From NCBI GenBank assembly GCA_026874595.1, contig CM049313.1:45538659-45602658 (forward strand): a DNA stretch of 64,000 nucleotides, read 5' to 3'. The position numbers and the translations under genes are program-made. Of this stretch, positions 12,797 through 25,224 are shown piece by piece. The stretch is from Sipunculus nudus. Its lineage: Eukaryota > Annelida > Sipuncula > Golfingiida > Sipunculidae. The notes below the pieces were generated by a model, which had not been told where the DNA came from, did no database searches, and saw nothing but the letters and a program-made list of their open reading frames with translations. Position 1 is the first letter of the stretch. Every line of letters begins with the position of its first letter.

Positions 12797-12973
12797 CTTA
12801 TATGAGGCACTCTACATGGCACTCTACATGGTGCTCTGTAGTTGGTGAGGACCCGGTGAAAACCACCGACCTTTGATGGGCCACTACAACTCATTCTCAT
12901 AGCCACAACTGGAATTGAACCAAGGTCGCCAGCAGAGAAGGCTGAGCATTTTACCACTCAACTGCCCAGGTCC
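12797..12973 (-). mobile_element. tRNA-derived SINE
   Basis: On the minus strand the sequence starts with a tRNA-like head: an A-box-like GGGCAGTTGAGTGGTA and, about 40 nt on, a B box GGTTCAATTCC. An anticodon-type stem CAGC/GCTG encloses a 7-nt loop whose middle reads TCT. A body containing GGTCGGTGGTTTTCACCGGG and a short direct-repeat tail (TAGAGTGCCATG) follow. The body resembles conserved cores of metazoan tRNA-SINEs, but I cannot name the superfamily. Confidence 0.7.
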
Positions 12974-13879
12974 ATTTTAAAAAATATTGAAATCTGGTTA
13001 ATTGGAATCTCTGCTTAGTTGAAAAATTTCTAAGGTTCCAAAACTTCTCTTTTGTATTAAATTTGCTTTTTAATTGAACCAGTTATAATAAAAAATTATA
13101 ATATTTGAAACTGAAATTTCTGACAATGAAGCTCAATCTTTGTGTAGTTGAAAGCAACTCCTGGTGAAGTCCTTAATAATTGTTTGCCAGGGCCATTGTT
13201 TGCCAGGGCCAGTACAGTTTATGGTTTGTACACATCGAGATCTACCTCTGAAACTTTGCCAGCAATGGTGACTTATGGGACATCAAAGAAGCTGATTTGA
13301 ATTTTAATTAGCACATACCAGGTTGATCTTTGGTGAAACAGAGTGATAGAACTACTCACAACTCAATCACAACCCCTGTTTTGGGAGTGGATTAATTGCT
13401 TAGACAAACAAGACAGTTTCATTGTTACTACAACAGTTTGCTCTAGCTGATCAAAAGACGAATACATTCTTTGTTTTTCATTTATCAATATCAATGTCAA
13501 AGTGACAACAGATCAACCCTCTCCAAACAATGAGAAAGTGAGCATTATGAATATCTAGATTAATTTTTGTCCCTCACTTCCTCGAAGCAGGGGTCATTGA
13601 TTTGGGTTTGTCTGTCCTTCTGTCTGTCTGTTCTTCAGGTTTTTGTTTCCAAGCAATATCTTTCCTAAATATTATCCATTTCCATTCAGATTTGGGTCAG
13701 TGATTGCACTCATGTGTACCTTGGTTGGGATTGCTTTTGGAGTGTCTGTCTGAAAATTTATGATCAGCAACTCAAAAACAAAAAACAAAAATTCCCCTTT
13801 GGTTCCAAATTCACAACCAAAAATATTAATATGTGAAGACATTTACAGGGGGCAATGAAAACTAAAACATATTGATATG

Positions 13880-15078
13880 TGTCACCCCTAACTTAACGTG
13901 AAAACTTTACAACGGATATATCCTATAAAACAATAGGATGGGTTAACGCTCGCCACTTGATTTCATTAATCAAGAAATTAGATCCCGGTCATTACAGGTG
14001 ACATTTCCAGGTTCTTTTAAGGACGTGTATTAAAATACCAGACAATCATACACCCAGATCAATAGAAACTTTGAGACATCAGGTTAAATTCACAAATATA
14101 ATTCAAGACAATACTTACAGAGACACAAATGTGTGTGTGTGCGTTGATGTGTCAATACGACAGTTCTTCACATTAAAAATACTAGATATTTACTGAGTCC
14201 ATGGTTTGGATAATAAGCCATAAAGTCCAGTTCCTTCAGAGATCTCTGGTTACTGTTTTGTGCAGAATCTAGCGTATGGTTAGTACCATATATATCTAGT
14301 CTTTCTGAGTTTAGCTATCTTCAACTGATCTTGCTTGTCAGCGACCCGGGTAGGTTCACGTTCTCATGCATGCAATAGCGCCCTTTGTTTACGAGGAGCT
14401 TAGAGTCCTTGACCTTGCTCTTGTAGCAACGGTTCACGGCTTATGGCGGTTATGTATCTAGGTCAAGCTGAACTAGGCCGGCAGGTGACAAACGCGCTCT
14501 CTATATATCGCCAATACGAAGCTCTTTCGGCAGCACGGCTGAGTTCTTATGAGCTGGGTCCTTGCCTCATGCAGAAGCTTGCTTCTATGCCGTCCCTGGC
14601 GTTTCAATGTTCGTGCGTGCGTGCTGCCACCTCAAGCTTCAAGACCCAACTGAAGGCAGCTTCCAGCGTCTCTCCCTGAACTCTGACGTCACAATCGTCG
14701 TCACAATACGGCGATCCGGTTCTCTGATTGGCTTATTTCTCAAGTGTCCCATATAAGGATATATGTGACCTAGTTTGACTGTTAGCGTCACCATGGCGAC
14801 CCACATACCAAATGTAACAATTACACACGATGCGTGACACGGATAAATCAGCTGATAGCCGATGGGATTCCATACAAGAATACACAATATATATATATAT
14901 ATACAATCAAGACCTGTCAACGCTTTAGGATGACGCTTCACGTCAATATCAATAGAGAACAGACTTCGTTAAACTATGATACAAAACACCGTACATATTG
15001 TCACCGATTTCTGGTGACCAGACTTCGTTAAACTATGATACAAAACACCGTACATATTGTCACCGATTTCTGGTGACA
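13880..15078. mobile_element. Solo LTR, 1,199 bp
   Basis: Starts TGTCACC and ends GGTGACA, with an exact 5-bp target duplication ATATG at 13,875-13,879 and 15,079-15,083. It is GC-richer than its flanks and carries a TATA-like CCATATAAGG near 14,750. No second LTR or internal domain is present, so recombination probably removed the rest. A 5-bp duplication fits Ty3/Gypsy or BEL/Pao elements; the family is not determined. Confidence 0.7.
14960..15077. repeat. 59-bp direct duplication at the LTR end
   Basis: Two tandem near-identical 59-bp copies (14,960-15,018 and 15,019-15,077), each ending ATTTCTGGTGAC. The duplication repeats the LTR terminus. Confidence 0.85.
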
Positions 15079-15119
15079 ATATGGCAAGTTTGGGACAAAA
15101 ACAGGTGGAAGAGGGGGAC

Positions 15120-16870
15120 ATTAATTCAACAAATTTGCCTGTTACACTTCAGCTGTATACCTTCAAGTAAAATTGAAAAACATTTCTTTAACAAGCATTT
15201 ATTCCAATTGCAAGTTGTATCAATTCATTATTTCAAAGTTTTACAGGACATTTAATGTCAACATGTTGTTACATTGTTCCATATGTGAATTGTACACTAC
15301 ACGCTAGATGCATGTGTGAAGGCACCAAGACAGTTTGACCAAAACGGTTTGAAAACTTTTTTGTGTGAAAGGGGTATAAAGCTGCTCATTGGAGAATAGA
15401 AAATTCCTGCTAATTAAAATTTCTGCCCATGCAGGAACTAGTCAGTTTCAGTTATCTAAAATCTTCTGTATACATCAAAACTGCATGTAATTCTCTCATT
15501 AATTTCATGTGTCAAAGTTTTATCCTTGAAGTACTAGTTAAATTAAATGAAACCCACTCATTTCAAACTGTGCATATATGTCAAGGTTTTCTATAGGTCC
15601 CTTTGACTTCCATACAGTTTAGTTTTACTGACTATAAAAATTAAGGTACAACAGCAATGCCAATTAAAACATTGATTGTATAGTGTGGCCTAACCTCCAG
15701 TGTTAAGACTACTATGACAAATGACCTTGATGACCATGCGCCCTCCTCATCAGTCCTTCCAAAACATATACTGGCTATAAGCACACACATGTATAAAGAT
15801 CACCTAACAGACACCACCACATTCTGTGGTCCAAAAATGCTCATAGATTGTCATATAAACAGAGCATTTTGAAAATAGCAGGCATGTATAAGTATTTGTT
15901 TATTATCATATTATAACAAAATTGTGGTATATTTTTTTATTAATATTGTTTTTACAAGGCATTCAGGGCAGACTTTTGCATCAATAAGCTATTTGTATGT
16001 AGTGTCAGTAAACCAGATGTTTCAAGCAAAACAACCCATGATTGATGGATGACAAAAATAAGAACCACTTGGCTTTGCAAGGAAAATTATCAGTCTAGAA
16101 CTATATAGCTCCGTATCGCTATATATACGGAAAATAGTCATTCTTCCACTATAAATGGTTGATAAATGCATTTCTCTTGACATATTTATCCAGTCCACCG
16201 ATTTAGCCAGCAGAGGGCTGATATGTCAAGGTAACATAGATCTATATACAGATAAGGAACTTCTGTAATTTTCTCCAAAGTTTCCAGTGAATACATCAAT
16301 GACATTGAGAGTGAATTGTTATCTTTATCATGGGTCTTAAATCATACAGATATTGGAATCCTGCAGGTTTGCCCTGAGGTTGACTATTGTGAAATATTAT
16401 ATATCAAACAGCACCAGCCAATGTCAGTATTGAATTGTAAATAAGTGTATGAGTCTTGGCTGAAATTGCAGTGAAAGACACCTTTGTTTCCATATATTGA
16501 GACCTGCTGAGCTATTTGCTATTCTATTTTGAATTAGAAATATATAAAAGAAAGTCAAGATATTTATCAAACGTCAGTGTAGTATCAAGAAGTGGCACTG
16601 AATCAGAAATAGTGTCAGGTAATAGGTTCTAAAGAATAACCAGTCCAGTTAGCAGAGGTTAATCACTGATATTTATAAATATAAGTATACCAAGTGATAT
16701 TTTAAAGCAAAATTTAAATAGTGATATTTGCAGAGACATACTGTGGTTGCCTTGCTGTTTGCAAGGGTTTGCATAAATTCTCTATATTCGCAAAGTTGAA
16801 ATTAGCGCAAAAATAAAACATTAAGCATTTACTTGAAAAGTAATCAAGTACTTTTCAAATAATGGTCAAA
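15120..16870. other. No recognised feature
   Basis: AT-rich sequence without a recognisable gene. One TGACCTTGA motif lies near 15,724. Confidence 0.4.
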
Positions 16871-16928
16871 CATTATACCTGATGTTTATCCCATTGCACA
16901 GGTTCGCATTAGGCCAGTTAGCCTTGTT
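16871..16928 (+). mobile_element. 3' end fragment of an AACCTGTG element
   Basis: CATTATACCTGATG followed by GCACAGGTTCGCATTAGGCC and GCCTTGTT matches the 3' terminus of E1b (11,291-11,349). The rest of the element is not visible upstream. Confidence 0.6.
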
Positions 16929-19030
16929 GAGAAATCTTGTGAAACTTTACCTTGCCAATCTTTCGCAGAGGTAAATCCAGCCGATAAATATTTAACCGAT
17001 ACCAAAGTTTTGGGTACATTATTGAATTTGTACCACTACAAAATGCTCACTCTTATTTAACTTAAAGTACAGCTTAGCTTGTAAGTCATTTTAGAGTTTT
17101 TTTGTGTGGAATCTGTCAGTAGTTATATACCTGCTAGGAATATGAAGATCTGTTTAGGAAACATAGCATGTTATCCCTGCACCCAGGTTTTTAGGCTTCA
17201 GTACACTTGTTTGGTTTAGGATTAGGCATATAGCTTCATTTTTTAATGCAGGTTGGTTTGCATGCCAGACTTGTTCCTGATGTTGCTTTCTTTTATGGAA
17301 CTAGAGGGGACCACCAGAATTTAAATGTCTTATTATTTGTCCCACATGTCCCTGCCTACATTCATAATGTTCATGGGTATCATTTTCACGAGCTCCTCTT
17401 TTAGTTATTTTTCTTTTCTTGTTATATTATATATAACAAGAAATAATATATATTAAAATATATAAAAAAAAAAAATATTTAATATTATACTTATATATTA
17501 TGAAATGTTTCCAGACATACAAAATAATAAAATGCAATGCCGTTCTTGGATGTAAAGTGTATCTTAATAACTATGTCTTTGAAATTAAACACTGAACCAT
17601 GGAATATGTGTATGCCATTGGATAAAGGTCCTAAAATTATTTCAATACAAAATGCCACTTTTTTTAATAAGATATTTCTCAAAAACTGGGGCTAGGTGGA
17701 CTGTGTAGGAATTACTCATGCCTGTTTGAAGCAAAAACAAGTTCTAGTTACAAAGTGTGAGAGAACTGCTCACCATGCAAGCTTTTTGATACAGAGCTTG
17801 GACTGACATCATCGATACATATTCATTTACCCTTAGTTACATCATTGATACAAGCTGTTATTGGAGTACCGTAAATCTTGTTTTTATGGCCGCACGTCTA
17901 TTTATAGCCGCAACCTGAGTTTGCAAGGTCTCTTAAAGGAGCTCCCACTAAGGTCCAAAAACCCAAAACCCCCCTTAAAGGCTGCACCCCGACTCCGTCC
18001 CTGGCCTGAGGGTAAGATAATCAGCTGCACGAAGCAAAATAAATCACGACATAGCTGCTTTAATGAAGACAAGAATAAAAACTATTTATTACAGATGTTA
18101 AATATGTTGCCAGATTACGTATATTAATTATATTTAACACTCGAAATAGGGACAAAATATCTGTATGTTACTAACGACTTTTGCACATGGATGGGCAGGC
18201 ATTTATCAGAAAATGAAAGATTCCCTGAACGATCATTTCATTTGAATGGTGGTTGCGCAAAACGATTCTTGTATGCATCAAAACGCTTCTTTGCATGTAC
18301 GTGCAATTGTCAAAGACCATAGTATGAACACTGAATTGAGGTTTATATGTTCATTTATTGAAGCAAAAAGCCTGAATACTATCCACTACGCACCATCACG
18401 CAGATGCATTAGGGGGCGACATGATGGCTAAGACTGCTGAAACTGTCAGATTTTCAACCTGCACAAACTTAATCACGGCTCGTGGTATACATATAAACAT
18501 TTTAATGTAGAACCTTGACATGTATATCTTTCGTGGGATATATAACTTGTTATAAAATCTTGGTAATAGTCACCAAATAATACATTTAAAACAGGTTGAA
18601 GTAGGTTGAAATGATGAACTGACATTTGACATTTTTATGCATGTTGTCCTTTAATGTGAGAATATATTACCCGACATATGATTAGACAAATACACTAGCT
18701 GACTTCAGTCTTGTTTCCAAACCCATGATCTGACCATTTCATCATAGAGAGCAATTTCCAACTTGTTTATGAGAGTTCCAATATGATTCCCTATAAACCC
18801 CTGAATTATCATTAGATACTGATGAAGACATTTAATCTACCTGGCTCTATATCTGTGAATCAGTACACAGAAACTGTACAGAGATATATAACAAAATCCT
18901 ATAAAACTGTTTGTAATTTTTAAAATTTTTTGTTTAACTACCAATATTTAAAGTTACTGCTTCATAACAGATTATACACCTATAATACAGCTATAAACGC
19001 CTTGCCAAGGGTACATCTTGCTGGGCAATA
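16929..19030. other. Intergenic; AT palindrome and a possible DNA-transposon end
   Basis: At 17,419-17,441 is a near-perfect palindrome, CTTGTTATA...TATAACAAG. Near 17,870-17,920 the phrases TACCGTAAATC and TATTTATAGCCGC resemble ends of cut-and-paste transposons seen in many animals. No matching inverted end was found. Nothing else is recognised. Confidence 0.35.
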
Positions 19031-19174
19031 TGTAACCAGACGCACAAAGCGTTCCTATTGGCCTTGCTAGTGAAGCTTGCTTTATTAGCGTAGCGGTAGA
19101 GCGTCTGACTTGTGTGTCACAGGTTACGGGTTCGAATCCACATTCGGGCCTGATTTCTATTTTCACCCGTTACA
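19031..19174 (+). repeat. TRIM-2 5' LTR
   Basis: Contains the A-box-like TAGCGTAGCGG (19,086-19,096) and B box GGTTCGAATCC (19,129-19,139). Upstream of the A box the stretch GCTAGTGAAGCTTGCTTT is shared with TRIM-1. T-stem pairing is poor, so this is not a functional tRNA gene. Confidence 0.8.
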
Positions 19175-19176
19175 AA

Positions 19177-19221
19177 TGGTGGCAGCGGTGGGATTCAAAC
19201 CCTCGCCTCCGAAGAGACTGG
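19177..19221 (+). promoter_or_regulatory. Extended primer-binding site: antisense 3' half of tRNA-Leu
   Basis: The first 20 nt, starting TGGTGGCAGCGG, are complementary to the 3' end of tRNA-Leu with CCA. Complementarity continues through the T arm and variable arm (CGCCTCCGAAGAGACTGG) for about 45 nt with two mismatches, judged against metazoan tRNA-Leu sequences as I know them. A normal primer site is about 18 nt. Confidence 0.75.
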
Positions 19222-19314
19222 TGACGTGGCATAATGCCCCACCCAGTTCACTTGTGTGACCCCCGGGATAGATCCCATGTTCTGGGGACAGAATGTCCTC
19301 GGAGAGGTGGTGAA

Positions 19315-19459
19315 TGTAACCAGACACACAAAAGCGTTCCTATTGGCCTTGCTAGTGAAGCTTGCTTTATTAGCGAAGCGGTAGAGCGTCTGACTTGTGT
19401 GTCACAGGTTACGGGTTCGTATCCACATTCGGGCCTGATTTCTATTTTCACCCCTTACA
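19315..19459 (+). repeat. TRIM-2 3' LTR
   Basis: Copy of the first LTR with A-box TAGCGAAGCGG (19,371-19,381) and B-box GGTTCGTATCC (19,414-19,424). One extra base relative to its partner. Confidence 0.8.
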
Positions 19460-19956
19460 TATATCTCATGATCAATGGGCTCCACTTTGGTAAACAGGGC
19501 AGCGTGTCTCAGCAGGCTCAGTGAAATCAGCCATACGTCCTATCAATCTGAGTTGTTCAGGGATGACACCTCATAACATTATATAACCATGATTACATGA
19601 TACACAGGACATAAGTCATGTTTTATAGATAGATGTTTCCTTTATCTTTTACTTAAAAACAGGTCATAGTATAAGTTGTAATATAAATTGTGCTCTCACA
19701 GTGTGGTGGTCTGTGTATTCATGGAAGGTAATACTGCAGTGCAGATTAAGCCTCAAATTTGTGACAATTTGCCATGTGCAAGTTGCAGAATTATGTAAAA
19801 ATCTGTATGTTTAGCATATTATATAATTTTCATTTCGAGTACCTCAGAAACTCTGATACAAATGAACATCTATTCTGGACCAAGCTGTTGTTTACCTTAT
19901 ATTAATTTTTATTGAGTTGATGAACAGCCTTTTAGGTATCTTATCCCAGCTTATTA
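19460..19956. other. No recognised feature
   Basis: AT-rich spacer between TRIM-2 and element F. Confidence 0.35.
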
Positions 19957-20895
19957 GGGCCCCGCTTGAAAAGCGGGTGCCCTATAGTAATCGACCTGTC
20001 CATCTGTCTGTTTGTCCATCTATCTGTCCGTCTGTCCGTCCGTCAGTCGATCCACAAATTATTGTCCAGATGATTACTCCAGTTAGGATTGATGGATCGA
20101 GTTCAAACCTGAAATATGTATTAACCATCAATTATGGAAGATCCCTATCGATTTTGGGGTCCGTAAGTCAAAGGTCAAAAAAGTTAATCACATGCAGTTA
20201 GGTGTTAAATTTTAGGTCCCTCTTTCAGCAGGGCAGAAATCATAATTGTAACCATAATTGTTTGTTCCACCTTAATAGTAGGACAGGTCCTCATGTCAAC
20301 AGCAGCAAGGCATGATATATGGTCATTGTCAGCCATTTTTCTGTAAGTTATGCGGTAAAAACCATTACTGAACACCTAGTAAGGTTGCGCTCTCTTAGCA
20401 AATAAGCATGCAAAAGGACACACATTGTTAACACAATAACTCGTAAAAGTATTTCATATAAGGTCCCAAGACTCAAGGCAGTGATGGACCTTTTGATGGG
20501 CTACATCATGTTTGAAGATAGGTGACCTTGATGGAATTTCAAGGTCACAAGGGTGATAATGCTAAAATGATGTTAACCAAATAGCTCGCAAACAATTTGA
20601 CTAACACTCACTGAACTTGCACCAGTAATGTTTGTTATGAAGGGCTAGGTCAAGTTCAAAGAAGGATGACCTTGACAGAGGCGACAATTCTCAAATGATG
20701 TTAATGCAATAACTCGCAAAGAATTTGATGAACAATCAAATTCATTTCTGCATAATAACTCCCCTAACATATGATGGATAGGATTCAAGGGCCTAAGGGA
20801 GAAGCTTATTGATATTTGGGTCAGAAGAAAAAAAAGAGTAATACACATTTTGGTGTTCAGTTGCTGGTGTCTCCTTCAGCAGGCCAGAAATGGAT
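19957..20895 (+). mobile_element. Element F with 5' hairpin and GTCC microsatellite
   Basis: Starts with the strong hairpin GGGCCCCGCTT-GAA-AAGCGGGTGCCC (19,957-19,982), followed by a GTCCATCTGTCTG/GTCCGTC microsatellite (to about 20,045). Two similar segments end CTTTCAGCAGGGCAGAAAT (20,222) and CTTCAGCAGGCCAGAAAT (20,874), possibly the 3' end. It contains AGTCAAAGGTCA (20,167) and TGACCTTGA copies. Related sequence lies at 56,500-57,540 and 35,815-36,235. Non-coding; right boundary uncertain. Confidence 0.5.
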
Positions 20896-23800
20896 GAATC
20901 TTTTTCCAGTCACTGGTGTACAGCGGCATTATATTTTCACAGCATATTTTGTACAGACAATTTGAAGATTCCCCAGAAAAGGATACACTGGCCCAACGCA
21001 CCACAGTGGCTCTCATTTAGACCATGTTTAGACAAATCTATCTCCACTTCCAACATCTCAAGGAATTTGGACCTGTTATAGTAACCATCAACAAATTTAC
21101 ATTGATATTCATATGTAGCCATTCCACACCACAGTGCATCTGTAGACCCAAGATCAGCTGAAACTCTGAGTTCAAGAGAATGACCATTTTATCATTACTA
21201 ACTAGCAGCTGACTCTCTCTAATACTACAAGGTTCATGTACAGACTCAAGCCTCACATATAATAGGGCCTATACAACATACAAATACTGGGAAAATATTT
21301 GACACAGCCCAGCCAAGACTTCAACCAAGAATAATTGGCACAGGTAGTACACAAATACAGAAACTAAAAATGCATGCAGTTCTTTTATATCATTATTTTG
21401 ATAGCTTTGTACATTTTCACTTTACCATATCTTTTCTTCCAGTTTATACATGTAAGCTGTTCTTTACAGGTTCTTTAATTTTCAAATATTACTCTATCAG
21501 CCCATGGTACCAAAGTACACCAAATTCACAGTACTTCAATTTATAATGACTGCATCTTTTGAGGGGACTTTCCTGACCTGTCAGTTTTCTAGTTTATAAT
21601 TTCTGATTTACAGATGCATGGCAGGAGTAATTACTTTCTCCAAGGGTTTAGTATCAGAAAAAATATATATATATTGATTATTTACCCCAATTAGCATTAA
21701 CAATAAATATAAAAAAATGTATGATATTGATTGATGGGACAAGATTATCCATTAATACAGATAATCTTGTGACAAGGGAGTCTGTGAGTTTAATGAGAAT
21801 ACTTGCATAATTGGCAAGGCAGCTACATGGCTGTGGTTAGGTGAATTTGAAGTAGTATCAGCGTAAATTTATCTTGATGAAGCTCGCTCTTGAATAATCT
21901 TGAAATGCTTGATTTGCATGCATTTCGGCTTTATAAGATATGTATGAACTTTAAATATTGAATCTTGTTCAAACCATGTTAGAGCTATCATTCATAGCAT
22001 TTGTTCTTCTCAACACCTCAATGATTGTATCAGCCCTCTTACATCATCATGACCAATCAGTCATGCATGACCTACCTTCAATTCAGATTAATCATAGAAA
22101 TGTATAATGGTTCTGGTTAAAGTTACAATGTCAGTGACAAATTGCATGAAGGAAAAAAACTATTATTCTCTGGCACAGTTTGGACATGGCAAGATCCATT
22201 TTACATGTGTCTCACTCTGGTAAAAATAGCTATTAAAGCTGACATAAGCAATAAGCTTAAACTAAGCATACTCTTTAGGAAAACCTGCTAGAAATATTAT
22301 GTCAGTTATTAAAGTACCAAGCAAGAGAAAAAAGGAGAGACACAGGGCAGAAAAAGTACAACAAAGGCCATAAAAAATGAAAGAATGGTCAGATATCTGT
22401 GTTATGTGGAGCTTGTAGGATAATCAATTTTGGCAGAGCTGAGGGCTTTCAGTAAACCAAGTCAACTGCTTCTTGGAGCTGTGGTGAAAAGTCTATGCTC
22501 CATTCATCCATATACGATTGATGTATGGCCGGGAGCTCTTGATCACTGTCCTCCATTCTTTCACCCTGTTATAGCCTGTCATTACAAAAAAATTGATTCA
22601 CACTCCAAACAGATTGTATTGGTTACAAATGTAGTTATCACCAGTAGCGCAAGTGTATGATTTATCCTTCAAAATGCATTGATGCATAGGATGCTATTTT
22701 TTTAAGACTTGTGTATTTTATTGCACTGTGGGTGGTACGTACTCTGGCTGAAGACTATTCAGACTGTGTGTGCACGCTAACATGATGTGATTTGGTTTCT
22801 CTGAAAGCACCGCCACACTCAGAGTGGCTTTGACATGAGAGGGACCCAGGAGGGATCGAGGTGGCAAAGTTCCGAGCAGGAGATCACATAAGCTTACACG
22901 CCACAGCCATAGGCCTGATTTCCCAAAAGGAGACTCAGGTACCTTTGGTAACAGTGGCAAACATTAGGCCTGTTCCTAAGGCTAGCTGTGCTTATTGAAT
23001 CTTTGATTTTCCATTTATTTTGTGAACTCAAGTGTAAAAACCTATACCCAAGGAATTTAAGATTGACAGTTTGGCACATTATCTGATGATATTTTGTTTT
23101 TCCTAGACAGCTTTAATCAGTTGCTCTTTGCTTACAGATGATGTATTTACTTTCAGTGTTTGCATCCGTTATTTTCATTTTAAGAATATACAAACAGCAT
23201 TTTGAATAAGCATGTGATGCATAGTATATTTGTTTATTTCTTTGTTTTTAATATGTAAATTGGTGGATTGCTTTCCTGCTTAATGTAAAAATTAAATTGA
23301 TACCATAGTCTAAATCCAAAATTTATCTTGATTATTTGGAAAAGTACATTAAATTGTCATTTTTTTTATGAATTTGCCAGATGATTACTATGTTTTAGAT
23401 AATAACACCAGATGTTTTTATTAGAGTTAATTGAGTTAAAACTGAAGCTCTCTTGCATGCTCACTCTTTCAGGCTTTTAAGTTGAAAGAACACAGATGTA
23501 TCAAAGTGCATTTTTCTCTGAATACGTAAAATTTATTTTCTTATTTAAATAATTAACACAAATTATAATGTATTTTTTTTCCTGAAAACAACTTTTGAAC
23601 AGTAAGAGCTGATGAAATTCTGCATACTTAAGTTGCTGTTGATTTTAACTTTTGACTGTAAATGAACAAATGAATAAAATTTATGATACTGTATTAAAAG
23701 GACATTGAATAGTGAAACATGCTCTTTCATCATTAGGCCCTCCTCCTGAGTCTTCTGTGCTTAATGATCAAGCTTGTCATTGTCTCCTCAGGTCAAATTT

Positions 23801-25224
23801 TAGAGGATGCCTTAATTAATTAATAAATAAAGTTTTTGGGGTTGTATTATTGTAATATGTGGTACAAACCGAGTATATGGGGCAGGTGCTTAGAATAATG
23901 TATTAAATATAGTGAAACAAGAGAAACAAAGATGCATTGAGTTCAAACCACATACGAACTCTACCTCACTGAAAAACTTTAATGTAACACCAGTGACATG
24001 TGATACACTGCTGACAGGAAACCACAGGGTTAAAACAAAGCAAAGATGAATGTATTCTGCCGGCCCGGAAGCTCATATTCATAGTTTATTCACAGAGATC
24101 ACTGCAATATCTATTAATGTGCTGTTAGACCTTAAATGGAAGTACCTTAAAACATGGTTTCAGTTTGATTACTGACTATGGTTTTGCACGATTTCCTGTT
24201 TAGCAAAACTGCTTATGTGTCATTACAAAGACAGTCAGCAGTCTCCATTTTTCAAAAAAGGTACTTATAATACTTAGCTAGTGTTTTTCTCATAAAACTG
24301 CTCATATTTTTTACATTAATGGTAGAAAATTAGTTTTTCCAGCCCTGGAATTGCTGGCCATTAAGTTTATCTGACAGAAAAACTCAGTAGAACTCCTATT
24401 TTGCAAAATGAAAGTGACCAACTCAAGAATCGAAAACTGTATAATTTGAGCATAGTGGTGATAAACTAGACAGTGATGCAAACCTCAGGTGCCATAATTT
24501 TCTCAAACAGCCACAAAGTAGTCTGGTCCTCAATCTCTCAAAGAACGGGACACATCTAAATTGAGCTTATCTAAAGACGATCGCTGTAGGTTTGTTGGGT
24601 GGCTGGACCCCATTGATCCTGCATGTAGGCTTACAGACCCTTTCCTGTGACAATCCATTCATCTAGAAAGTCACAGTCAGAGTCGCCTGTAGTTCCACTG
24701 CGGGGTGTGTCATTACCTAAAAACAAGGGCATTAACTGCTCTGGACCAGCTTGAGCTTTCGCTTACAATTTATCCATGTGGGATCTTTGTAACAGTACTT
24801 ATGGTGCAGGCTCTTAGAAAAGCCTATCCCAGGGTACATTGCAGAGGCTTTGATACTATCTGCACTTGTTTAAACTTTGCTTCCTTTGCAAGTCAAATGG
24901 TACAGATCTTCATCAGGACGGAGGAGCTTGCATGCGAGGTGCACATAGATAAAAAATGTTAAGTTTTGAGAGCATGCATCTTTAGCAGCTAGGGGAGGGC
25001 ACTGGTGTTCAGATTAAAACAAATCCATTAATATTTTCTCTAAATTAAGTTCCTAATACATTACAGGGAATACTTTGAATAAAGCAAATTGGTTGGCAGT
25101 CATAGCTAATCAGTATTTCAGAATAATGAGCTTATGACTTTAATTAGCAGTTCTAGCATTGGCTTTATTGGAACCTTTCATATGTTATCACTGGCTATTG
25201 AGATCTTAAGTGTAAATAAGTTGT
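20896..25224. other. Repeat-poor stretch without recognised gene
   Basis: About 4.3 kb in which I recognise no repeat family, RNA gene or domain. Short frames (for example near 22,430, 22,720-22,960 and 24,705) overlap on both strands and have no family resemblance. It could be intronic. Confidence 0.45.

Larger units (their letters stand above)
13569..15119. mobile_element. MITE G, copy 1, interrupted by a solo LTR
   Basis: The ends are imperfect inverted repeats (GTCCCTCACTTCC on the left, the inverse of GTCCCCCTCTTCC on the right). The left part matches copy 2 at 34,149-34,512, including the GTCTGTCC microsatellite and the block near 13,690-13,870. Without the insert at 13,880-15,078 plus one 5-bp target copy the length is 347 bp, close to the 364 bp of copy 2. 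Confidence 0.7.
19031..19459 (+). mobile_element. TRIM-2: miniature LTR retroelement with tRNA-Leu primer segment
   Basis: Two direct repeats, 19,031-19,174 (144 bp) and 19,315-19,459 (145 bp), start TGTAACCAGA and end TTACA. The 140-bp internal part begins 2 nt after the first LTR with a tRNA-Leu-type primer site and ends with the purine-rich GGAGAGGTGGTGAA. No gag or pol is present. Each LTR holds a tRNA-like Pol III promoter in the element's own orientation. The flanks AATA and TATA are not an exact target duplication. The two LTRs differ at few positions. Confidence 0.8.

Noticed and set aside
17868-17925. End of a cut-and-paste transposon (TATTTATAGCCGC phrase)
   Set aside because: No inverted partner or target duplication was found, so it is mentioned only in the spacer entry.
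19080-19145. Functional tRNA gene
   Set aside because: A and B boxes are good, but the T stem and acceptor do not pair and the sequence is duplicated inside LTRs. It is a tRNA-like promoter.
19027-19463. Target duplication for TRIM-2
   Set aside because: Flanks AATA and TATA differ by one base; I do not claim a duplication.
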